The translations under genes and the position numbers were made by a program. DNA of 64,000 nt from Amycolatopsis eburnea. Lineage in GTDB: Bacteria > Actinomycetota > Actinomycetes > Mycobacteriales > Pseudonocardiaceae. Position 1 is the stretch's first letter. The number at the start of each line of letters is the position of its first letter. The stretch is from positions 310,001 through 374,000 of the forward strand of contig NZ_RSEC01000058.1 in assembly GCF_003937945.1 (NCBI RefSeq), given 5' to 3'. A model generated the notes under the pieces. That model worked only from the letters and a program-made list of their open reading frames with translations, was not told the DNA's origin and did not search any database. This document shows, one piece after another, positions 17,376 to 25,993 of this stretch.

Positions 17376-17427
17376 GGCTGAGATACCCCTGAAGGTTCTC
17401 CCTCCCCGGCTGAGATCGTGCTGAGAG
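17376..17427. promoter_or_regulatory. Phased CTGA direct repeats, likely response-regulator sites
   Basis: In the 147-base divergent region, GGCTGAGAT occurs at 17376 and 17408, TGCTGAGAG at 17419 and a weaker CCCTGAAGG at 17387. The CTGA cores are spaced 11, 21 and 11 bases apart, that is one, two and one helical turns. OmpR-family regulators bind as tandem dimers to half-sites about 11 bases apart, and such a regulator starts 28 bases downstream. Confidence 0.6.
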
Positions 17428-17454
17428 CCGCCGCACGACCTGCGCGAACCCGCC

Positions 17455-18171
17455 ATGATGAACCTCGTGAAACCTCGGGTGCTGGTGGTCGACGACGAAC
17501 CGGGCGTGCGGAAGGCGCTGCAGCGCGGGCTGCGCGCGGAGGACATGGACGTGGTCACCGCCGCGGACGGGCCCACCGGGCTGCAGCTGGCGAGCACGGG
17601 CTCCTTCGACGTCATCCTGCTCGACATCATGCTGCCGGGCCTGTCCGGCTACCGCGTGCTGGAGCGGCTGCGCAAGGACGGCGTCACGACGCCGGTGCTG
17701 CTCGTCTCGGCCAAGGACGGCGAGATCGACCAGGCCGACGGGCTCGACCTGGGTGCCGACGGCTACCTCGTCAAGCCGTTCTCCTTCGTGGTGCTGGTCG
17801 CGCAGGTCCGCGCGACGCTGCGCCGGGCAGGTCCGGACGCGAGCCGCGGCACGCTGCGGCTCGGCGCGCTGGCCGTGGACCGCGGGCTGCGGCAGGTGCA
17901 CTGGAACGGCGTGGAGGTCGGGCTGAGCCCGCGGGAGTTCGCGCTGCTCGAAGTGCTCGTCGGGCGCGCCGGCACGGTCGTCACGAAGGACGAGCTGCTG
18001 CGCGCGGTCTGGGGCGAGGAGCAGGCCGTGACGCGCAACCTCGTCGAGGTCTACGTCGGATACGTACGCCGTAAGTTGGACGCGGTCGGCGCCGGCGCGT
18101 TGCTGCGGACCGTGCGCGGGCACGGCTACCTGGCCTCGGACGCGGAGCTCGACGAGGTCATCACCCCGTGA
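17455..18171 (+). CDS. OmpR-family response regulator
   Basis: About 238 residues: receiver domain with acidic pair DDE near residue 13, phosphoacceptor D57 in ILLDIMLPGLSGY and conserved K107 in YLVKPFS, then a winged-helix DNA-binding domain (LSPREFALLEVLVGRAGTVVTKDELLRAVWGE, RNLVEVYVGYVRRKL). The start may be the ATG at 17455 or the GTG at 17467. Its stop overlaps the kinase start (GTGA). Phased direct repeats just upstream are likely its binding sites, between it and the LolA/ABC operon. Confidence 0.93.
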   Translation: MMNLVKPRVLVVDDEPGVRKALQRGLRAEDMDVVTAADGPTGLQLASTGSFDVILLDIMLPGLSGYRVLERLRKDGVTTPVLLVSAKDGEIDQADGLDLGADGYLVKPFSFVVLVAQVRATLRRAGPDASRGTLRLGALAVDRGLRQVHWNGVEVGLSPREFALLEVLVGRAGTVVTKDELLRAVWGEEQAVTRNLVEVYVGYVRRKLDAVGAGALLRTVRGHGYLASDAELDEVITP

Positions 18172-19493
18172 CCGGGTGGTGGCGGGGCCGGTCCCTGCAG
18201 GTCCGGATCACCCTGCTGGCCGCGACGATCACCCTGGCCTGCCTGCTCGGGTTGGCCGCGCTGGCCGCGTCGAACCTGTCGCCGCTGCTCATCGGCTCGG
18301 TCGACCGCGAGCTGTCGGCCGCGCTCGGCCCGGCCGGCGCGGAGGTGAGCGCCGGGCGGCCGCTGTCCGGCGCGGCGCCGGTGACGCTGCGGGTGCTGGA
18401 CACCGCGGGCGCGCCGGTGGACGGCGGGACACCCCCTGGCCTTACGTTGTACGACGTCTCGGCGCTGAAGGCCGGGCAGCCGGTGCAGCGCGACGGCGCG
18501 CGGTACCTCGGCACCGTCGTCAGCGCGCCGGACGGGGCGCAACGCCTGGTCGTCGCCGGTGCGGGCCTGGTCGGGTTCTCGGCCGCGGTGCACTACGGCG
18601 GGGTGTGGCTGGTCGTCGTCGCGTCGGTCGGGGCGCTGGTCGCGGGCTTCGCGACGTGGCTGGTGGTGCGCCTGTCGCTGCGGCCGGTCGCGCGCATGCG
18701 GGGCTCGGTGCGGGCGCTGCCGCCGGGCGCGCGGCTGGCGCTGCCGGACTCCCACGACGAGCTGCGCGCGCTGGCGGAGGAGTTCAACGCGCTGCTGGCG
18801 CGGCAGGAACAGGCGGCCGAGCGGCTCCGGCGGTTCACCGGCGACGCGGCGCACGAGCTGCGCTCGCCGGTCGCGTCGATCCGGGTGCAGGCCGAGGTCG
18901 CCGTCACGAACCCGGATCCGGAGCTGGCCCAGGAAACGCTGTCGGACATCCTCACCGAGGCCGAGCGGCTGTCGTCGTTGCTGGACGGGTTGCTGTCGCT
19001 GGCGCGGTCGGACGCGGGCGAAGTGCCGCCCGCGTCGCCGGTCGAGCTGGTGAGCGAGGTCCGCTCGGCCGTGGCCCGGCTGCCGGCGGAGGCACCGGAG
19101 ACGCGCGTGAACACGGCGGTGGCGCAGGCCTGGGCGTCGGCCGCGCACGCCGAAGTGGAGCTGGTGCTGGACAACCTGCTGCGCAACGCCTGCCGCTACG
19201 CGCGCGCGGAGATCGTGGTGTCGGTGCTGGCGACCCGTTCGACGGTCCGGGTGGTGGTCGACGACGACGGTCCGGGCATCGCGCCGGAGCACCGCGAGAA
19301 GGTGTTCGACCGCTTCTACCGGATCGCCGACGACCGGGCCCGGTCGTCCGGCGGGACCGGGCTCGGGCTGGCGATGGTGGCGGAGACCGTCCGGCGGCGC
19401 GGCGGGCGGGTGCAGGTGGGCGAGTCCCCGGACGGCGGCGCGCGCTTCGTCGTGGTCTGGCGCGTGGCAGGCGGCGCTGGGGCTTCCGGGTAG
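18168..19493 (+). CDS. Sensor histidine kinase
   Basis: About 441 residues, partner of the preceding regulator. An N-terminal membrane segment (~12-34), an external sensing loop of roughly 110 residues and a second membrane segment (~145-165) are followed by HAMP, then a HisKA domain with the phosphorylated His in DAAHELRSPVASI, the N-box NLLRNACRYA, the G1 box DDDGPGIAPEHREKVFDRFYR and the G2 box GGTGLGLAM. The GTG start overlaps the regulator stop. The signal is unknown; the divergent lipid-carrier and exporter genes suggest envelope stress (inference). Confidence 0.93.
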   Translation: MTGWWRGRSLQVRITLLAATITLACLLGLAALAASNLSPLLIGSVDRELSAALGPAGAEVSAGRPLSGAAPVTLRVLDTAGAPVDGGTPPGLTLYDVSALKAGQPVQRDGARYLGTVVSAPDGAQRLVVAGAGLVGFSAAVHYGGVWLVVVASVGALVAGFATWLVVRLSLRPVARMRGSVRALPPGARLALPDSHDELRALAEEFNALLARQEQAAERLRRFTGDAAHELRSPVASIRVQAEVAVTNPDPELAQETLSDILTEAERLSSLLDGLLSLARSDAGEVPPASPVELVSEVRSAVARLPAEAPETRVNTAVAQAWASAAHAEVELVLDNLLRNACRYARAEIVVSVLATRSTVRVVVDDDGPGIAPEHREKVFDRFYRIADDRARSSGGTGLGLAMVAETVRRRGGRVQVGESPDGGARFVVVWRVAGGAGASG

Positions 19494-19504
19494 ATTCCGG
19501 GGCT

Positions 19505-19894
19505 GTGAACGGTGTGATCGTCGGTGCCGCCCTCGTGCGGGACGGGAAGCTGCTCGCCCAGCAGCGCGCCTGGCCCGCCGACCACGCGGGACAGTGGGAG
19601 CTGCCGGGTGGCCGGGTCGAAGCCGGCGAATCGGACGCCTTCGCACTCGCCCGGGAGTGCAGCGAGGAGCTCGACGTCGTCATCGAGGTCGGGGCACGCG
19701 TCGGGGAGGACGTCGCCCTGCCCGGCGGGAAGGTGCTTCGCATCTACGCGGCTTCGCTCGTTTCGCCCGGCGGGGAGCCGCGGGCCGTCGAGCACCGGGC
19801 CGTGCGCTGGCTCGGGCCCGACGACCTCGACGACGTCGACTGGCTGCCCGCCGACCGGATCCTGCTCCCTGACCTGCGCGCGCTGCTCAGTTAG
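19505..19894 (+). CDS. NUDIX hydrolase, MutT-like
   Basis: A 129-residue pyrophosphohydrolase resembling 8-oxo-dGTP diphosphatases. The Nudix box spans about residues 36-58: GRVEAGE, then ARECSEELDV, matching Gx5Ex7REUxEExGU except that the last Gly is Asp. ELPGGRVEAGES and the AVRWLGPDDL end are typical MutT surroundings. The start is a GTG at 19505, 11 bases after the kinase gene. Its last eight bases overlap the 3' end of the convergent trpS gene. Confidence 0.88.
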   Translation: MNGVIVGAALVRDGKLLAQQRAWPADHAGQWELPGGRVEAGESDAFALARECSEELDVVIEVGARVGEDVALPGGKVLRIYAASLVSPGGEPRAVEHRAVRWLGPDDLDDVDWLPADRILLPDLRALLS

Positions 19895-20852
19895 CCCCGA
19901 TCATCCGCAGGGCCGCGTCGAGCCGGTGGGAGCCGCGCTCGCGGGCGCGCTCGGCACCCGCCTTGCGGACCCGGTCCAGCTCCGCGACGTCGCCGAGCAG
20001 CGTTAACGCTCGTTCACGCAGTGGCCGCAGCTCGTCGATCACCGCGTCGGCGACGGCGTCCTTCACCGCGCCGTACGAGGTGAACTCCGAAGCCAGGTCC
20101 GCCGGCGAGCCGCCCCGGCAGGCGGCCAGGATCTCCAGCAGGTTCGCCATCCCCGGCCGGGTCTCCGGGTCGTGCTCCGGCACCGAACCGCCGTCGGTGA
20201 CCGCGCGGCGGATCTTGCGGCGGATCTGGTCCGGCTCGTCCAGCGCGAACACCACGCCGGCCGCGTCGCGCGTCGACTTCGACATCTTGCGCGCCGGGTC
20301 GGCGAGGTCCTTCACCCGCGCGCCCGCCGGCGGGAGGACCGCCTCCGGGATGGTGAAGACCTCGCCGTACGTGCTGTTGAAGCGCTTGGCGAGCGTGCGC
20401 GTCAGCTCGACGTGCTGCCGCTGGTCCTCGCCAACCGGGACCTCGGCCGCGCCCTGGAGCAGGATGTCCGCGGCCATCAGCGCCGGGTAGGTCAGCAGCG
20501 ACAGCCGCACCCCGGCCTGACCTTTGGACTTCTCCTTGAACTGGATCATCCGCGCGGCCTCGCCGTAGTTGCAGGTGCACTCCAGGACCCAGGTCAGCGC
20601 GCCCAGCTCGCGGGCCAGGTCGGACTGGACGAACACGCGCTCGGGCTCGATGCCGGCGGCGATCAGCACGGCCAGCTGCTCGTGCGCCAGTGATCGGAGT
20701 TTCGCCGGGTTGTGCGGGGTCGTCATGCCGTGCAGGTCGGCGACGAAGTACAGGTCGTCCGCGCCGCCCTCCAGCGCCCAGCGGCGAACCGCGCCGAGGT
20801 AGTTGCCGAGGTGGACGTGACCGGACGGCGTGATCCCGGACAGCTTGGTCAT
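19887..20852 (-). CDS. trpS: Tryptophanyl-tRNA synthetase
   Basis: A 321-residue class I synthetase that charges tRNA-Trp. The HIGH equivalent is PSGHVHLGN near the N-terminus and the KMSKS loop is RKMSKST. The ATG follows AGGAAG at good distance. The leader carries a short Trp-Trp peptide and a terminator, so expression should rise when charged tRNA-Trp is scarce. In Streptomyces a ribosome-mediated attenuator of this kind controls an auxiliary, antibiotic-resistant TrpRS, so whether this is the only trpS of the genome matters; that cannot be seen here. Confidence 0.96.
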   Translation of the reverse strand: MTKLSGITPSGHVHLGNYLGAVRRWALEGGADDLYFVADLHGMTTPHNPAKLRSLAHEQLAVLIAAGIEPERVFVQSDLARELGALTWVLECTCNYGEAARMIQFKEKSKGQAGVRLSLLTYPALMAADILLQGAAEVPVGEDQRQHVELTRTLAKRFNSTYGEVFTIPEAVLPPAGARVKDLADPARKMSKSTRDAAGVVFALDEPDQIRRKIRRAVTDGGSVPEHDPETRPGMANLLEILAACRGGSPADLASEFTSYGAVKDAVADAVIDELRPLRERALTLLGDVAELDRVRKAGAERARERGSHRLDAALRMIGAN

Positions 20853-20893
20853 GTGTCTTCCTTTCGAGGTGGGACCACCCCGGAGAAGGCACG

Positions 20894-20919
20894 AAAAAGG
20901 CCGCCCGTCCGGGGCGGCC
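20894..20919 (-). terminator. Attenuator terminator upstream of trpS
   Basis: On the minus strand GGCCGCCC and GGGCGGCC pair around a five-base loop and are followed by TTTTT, a proper intrinsic terminator 42 bases before the trpS start. Its 5' arm can instead pair with GGCGGCC at 20946-20952, giving an antiterminator. Confidence 0.85.
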
Positions 20920-20939
20920 GCTGGGAGTTCAGCGCAGGA

Positions 20940-20987
20940 CTAGACGGCCGCCGAGGGCGGCCACCAGCTGGAGGTCTGCGCGTGCAC
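20940..20987 (-). CDS. trpS leader peptide (two adjacent Trp codons)
   Basis: A 15-residue frame, (M)HAQTSSWWPPSAAV, starting with GTG at 20987 and ending TAG. Two consecutive TGG codons lie at 20961-20966. No Shine-Dalgarno precedes it; TATGGT, six bases upstream of the GTG, looks like a -10 box, so the RNA probably starts at the GTG itself. GGCCGCC just after the Trp codons pairs with GGCGGCC before the stop, and the latter also pairs with the terminator arm. This is the classic four-segment attenuator layout. Confidence 0.82.
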   Translation of the reverse strand: MHAQTSSWWPPSAAV

Positions 20988-20993
20988 GGCACG

Positions 20994-20999
20994 ACCATA
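20994..20999 (-). promoter_or_regulatory. -10 element of the leaderless trpS leader transcript
   Basis: TATGGT on the minus strand ends six bases before the GTG of the leader peptide, the distance expected for transcription starting on the start codon. No clear -35 was seen. Confidence 0.5.
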
Positions 21000-21066
21000 C
21001 CCCGGTCCGTCACCACTTCGCATCGTCCGGACGCGGACTCGCGCGAACGGGGTTACGGTCTTAGCC

Positions 21067-21366
21067 ATGTATGTCGTCCTGCTGAACTACACGGCCCCGA
21101 TCGAAGAAATCGACTTGGCACTCCCGGACCACGCCGAGTGGCTGAACAAGCAGTACGAGCACGGCCACTTCCTGGCGTCCGGGGCGCGGAACCCGCGCAC
21201 CGGCGGCGTGATCATCACGCGGCCGATGTCACGCGGGAAGCTCGACGCCATCCTGGCGACCGACCCGTTCTGCGTGCAGCACCTCGCGAAGTACGAGGTC
21301 ATCGAGTTCTCACCGACGAAGACCGCGCCGGAGCTCCGGCTGGTCAACGAGGCCATCCCGCACTAG
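21067..21366 (+). CDS. YciI-family protein
   Basis: A 99-residue soluble protein of the YciI-like fold: MYVVLLNYTAPIEEIDLALPDHAEWL, GHFLASGARNPRTGGVII and DPFCVQHLAKYEVIEFSP. The conserved His (PDHAEWL) and Asp (TDPF) mark the family pocket; the biochemical role is not settled. TACGGT lies seven bases before the ATG and no Shine-Dalgarno is visible, so the transcript may be leaderless. The stop overlaps the stop of the convergent small gene by two bases. Confidence 0.85.
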   Translation: MYVVLLNYTAPIEEIDLALPDHAEWLNKQYEHGHFLASGARNPRTGGVIITRPMSRGKLDAILATDPFCVQHLAKYEVIEFSPTKTAPELRLVNEAIPH

Positions 21367-21518
21367 GCGGCCAGGTCCAGCTTCGCCTTCTTCAGGGCCA
21401 ATACCGGGCACTTCTTGCAGCGCGGCTTCGACCGGCAGCACTTCTTCTTGACCTTGCCGGCCTTCATCAGCTTGCGCACGACCTTCCGCGGGTCGTCGTG
21501 CTTCTTGCCCACGCGCAC
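21363..21518 (-). CDS. Small basic Cys-rich protein, conserved in actinomycetes
   Basis: A 51-residue Lys/Arg-rich protein beginning MRVGKKHDDPRKVVRKLMK and carrying KKCCRSKPRCKKCPVLALKK. Four Cys (C-C-x5-C-x2-C) could bind zinc. I recall similar short proteins in other actinomycetes but know no function; nucleic-acid binding is plausible from its charge. GTG start with GGAAGG upstream. It is convergent with the YciI gene and abuts it. Confidence 0.65.
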   Translation of the reverse strand: MRVGKKHDDPRKVVRKLMKAGKVKKKCCRSKPRCKKCPVLALKKAKLDLAA

Positions 21519-21706
21519 GCACCTTCCGGATCGGCGACCTTCACCGGGTTTCCACGTTAGGTCAGCCTAACCGCCAGGGGGGCGTGGGGCCGCTCACAAT
21601 GGGGTGGCAGGTATCCTGGGTGAGGTCCGCGTGTGACCAGAGCCGGTCACGGGATGCCTGAACGGCTTGCGCGGCCACCCACCCCTTGAAGTTCAGGAGT
21701 TCTCGC

Positions 21707-23632
<1,926 letters not shown>

Positions 23633-23646
23633 TCCGCGAGACCGCG

Positions 23647-23681
23647 AAAAGCCTCCCGGCGCGTGCCGCCGGGAGGCTTTT
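23647..23681 (+). terminator. Intrinsic terminator of typA
   Basis: Fourteen-base perfect arms, AAAAGCCTCCCGGC and GCCGGGAGGCTTTT, with a seven-base loop and a terminal T-run, 14 bases after the typA stop. Confidence 0.93.
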
Positions 23682-23966
23682 TCGTGCCTTCTCCCGTCAC
23701 CCCCGGTGGAAAGGCGGCGGACGCGTTGTCACGAAATCCGGTTGCCTTCTCCTTATATCTTTATAGGGCGTCGCACGGCGTCCCCGAGCGTTCCGCCGTT
23801 CCGGAACGGTCCGGGAACCCGGACGGTGGTCCGCGCGTCCTTTTCCATAGCGGCACGACGGGGCGGTGCGCCCGGCCGATCCGGGTATGGGAATCTCGGT
23901 TCCGGCCGCGAAGGCGGTCGTGGGAGCATGGCTGACCCGATCGGCTGAATCTGGGAGGAACGGGGC
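23682..23966. other. Intergenic region with palindromes upstream of the first binding protein
   Basis: No gene is seen. An AT-rich patch (TTATATCTTTATAGG, 23751-23765) is unusual in this genome and may be promoter DNA. A perfect 14-base palindrome CCGTTCCGGAACGG lies at 23796-23809, directly followed by TCCGGG-AA-CCCGGA (23810-23823). These look like operator sites for the downstream transporter gene, whose GTG follows GGGAGGA. Confidence 0.5.
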
Positions 23967-25703
23967 GTGCGGGTGAATCGCAAGGCGGTGCCGGTACTGG
24001 CACTCGCGGCCGTGCTGCTCACCGCGTGCTCCAACACCCCGCCACCCCCGGTGGTGTCCTCGTCGGTGACGCCGGTGTCCACCACCGGCAAGACGCCGTC
24101 GCAGATCGTCGTCGGCGTCGACGACGTGCTCGGCGGGTACAACCCGCACAACCTCGCGGACTCGTCCCAGGTGACCTCGGCGCTGTCGCAGCTGCTGCTG
24201 CCCTCGGTGTTCCGCCAGAAGGACGACGGCAGCACCCAACTCGACAAGAACCTCATGAAGTCCGCCGAGGTGGTCTCGCAGCAGCCGTTCGTGGTCGCCT
24301 ACGAGATCCGGCCGGACGCGTCCTGGTCCGACGGCGCGCCCATCGCCGCCGAGGACTTCGACTACCTGCGCACGCAGATGCGCGACCAGCCCGGCGTCAT
24401 CGAGCCCGCCGGCTACCGGCAGATCACCGACCTGCAGTCCCGCGAGGGCGGCAAGCGCGTCGAGGTCACCTTCGCCAAGCCGTACCCCGGCTGGCAGGCG
24501 CTGTTCTCCGGCCTGCTGCCCGCCCACCTGCTCAAGGACGCGCCCGACGGCTGGCGCGGCGCGCTCGCGGCGAACTTCCCGGCCGTGGCCGGCCCGTTCT
24601 CGATCAAGAGCATCGACACCGCCCGCGGCGAGGTCATCCTCGAGCGCAACGAGCGCTACTGGGAGAAGCCCGCGGCGATCGACCGGATCGTGCTGCGCCG
24701 GTCGGACCAGAACACCCTGCTGGCCGCGCTGCAGAGCGGCAACGACCAGTTCGCGCTGGCCCGGACCAGCGGCGACGAGCTCAAGCGGCTCGGCGAGCTG
24801 GGCGCGGCCGTGCGGCTGCACACGGTGGCCCGGCCGGTGGTGGCCGGCGTGCTGCTGCGCCCGGTCAGCGCCACCCTGCAGGACGCCCAGGTCCGCGCCG
24901 GGGTCGCCGCGTTCCTCGACCGGAACAAGCTGATCACCGAGGGCGTAGCCGGCGGCCCGTCGTCGACGCTGCACGCCGACGCCCAGGTCAAGGCGCCGTC
25001 GGAAGCCGGGTACGCGGCGACCATCCCGCCCGGCCCGCCGACCGCGCCCGACGTCGCCAAGGCCGAGCAGTCGCTGAAGGCGGCGGGTTACGCCAAGACG
25101 GCGGGCACCTGGCGCAAGAACGGCAAGGCGCTCTCGCTCGTGATCGCCTCCCCGGGCACCCAGGAGCCGTACGCGTCGATCGCCAAGGAGCTCACCGCCC
25201 AGCTCGTCGCGCAGGGCATCGAGGTCAACGCGATCACCCCGCAGCCGCGCGACCTGTTCGGCGGCCTGCTCGCGATGCCGGTCGTCAACGGCGTCCAGCA
25301 GCCGACCGGCGACTCGGCGGGCAACGTCGGGATCGACATCGCGGTCGTGCCGCAGGCGGTCGGCGGCGACCCGGCCTCGGTGCTCGCGTCGACCTTCGGC
25401 TGCCGCCCCGAGCAGACGGCCACCGGCGCCGACCCGGCCAAGCCCGTCGTTCCGGGCAATTCGGCCGGCTTCTGCGACCCGGCGCTGCAGCCGTCGATCG
25501 ACGCGGCGCTGTCCGGATCGACGCCCGCCACCGAAGCCCTCACCACCCTTGAGCCTGAACTTTGGCGTCAGAACGTGGTGATCCCGTTGTTCCAATTGGC
25601 TGACACCCTGGCGATCGGATCGGGCATCTCGGGCGTCACACCAGGTCCCCCCATGGTGGGCCCATTCGGGTCCGCGGTGAACTGGACTCGCGGCCCGAAG
25701 TAA
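23967..25703 (+). CDS. Peptide ABC transporter substrate-binding lipoprotein (SBP family 5), copy 1
   Basis: About 578 residues. Lipobox LTAC ends at C21 after a short hydrophobic signal. The mature protein follows the OppA/DppA family: QIVVGVDDVLGGYNPHN, YEIRPDASWSDGAPIAAEDFDY and a C-terminal VVIPLFQLADTLAIGSGI. It should deliver peptides or similar solutes to the membrane transporter encoded downstream. The start is the GTG after GGGAGGA. It lies 290 bases upstream of a second binding protein and probably has its own promoter. Confidence 0.88.
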   Translation: MRVNRKAVPVLALAAVLLTACSNTPPPPVVSSSVTPVSTTGKTPSQIVVGVDDVLGGYNPHNLADSSQVTSALSQLLLPSVFRQKDDGSTQLDKNLMKSAEVVSQQPFVVAYEIRPDASWSDGAPIAAEDFDYLRTQMRDQPGVIEPAGYRQITDLQSREGGKRVEVTFAKPYPGWQALFSGLLPAHLLKDAPDGWRGALAANFPAVAGPFSIKSIDTARGEVILERNERYWEKPAAIDRIVLRRSDQNTLLAALQSGNDQFALARTSGDELKRLGELGAAVRLHTVARPVVAGVLLRPVSATLQDAQVRAGVAAFLDRNKLITEGVAGGPSSTLHADAQVKAPSEAGYAATIPPGPPTAPDVAKAEQSLKAAGYAKTAGTWRKNGKALSLVIASPGTQEPYASIAKELTAQLVAQGIEVNAITPQPRDLFGGLLAMPVVNGVQQPTGDSAGNVGIDIAVVPQAVGGDPASVLASTFGCRPEQTATGADPAKPVVPGNSAGFCDPALQPSIDAALSGSTPATEALTTLEPELWRQNVVIPLFQLADTLAIGSGISGVTPGPPMVGPFGSAVNWTRGPK

Positions 25704-25890
25704 TCACGCGACTACGCATTCAGTACTACCGGGTGATCTTCACCGACGCCTTCGAGTGGGTGGCCGTGAATCCGTGAGGTAACCGTCGTATTTCTGGATG
25801 TCCACTGGAAGTCACCCTTTGGTCACGATCGACCCTGAACTGGTGACTGTCGGTGCTTTTCCTTTCTAGCGTGCTCCCGCAGTGCGCCAG

Positions 25891-25918
25891 TTGAGTGTCG
25901 CTTGGCGTGTCGTAGGCT
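25891..25918 (+). promoter_or_regulatory. Probable sigma-70-type promoter of the second binding protein
   Basis: TTGAGT (25891-25896) and TAGGCT (25913-25918) are 16 bases apart, about 75 bases before the ATG. The rest of the 290-base gap from 25704 shows no gene. Confidence 0.45.
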
Positions 25919-25993
25919 CCGGCCCATCCAAACCGGAGCGGTGTGGGCCCTTGTCCCGATATTCAAGGGCTCAGTGCTAGGAGGGCACACTTC

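Noticed and set aside
24026..25552. A second plus-strand frame of 508 codons inside the first binding protein
   Set aside because: Arg-rich frame-shifted shadow of a well-supported lipoprotein gene.
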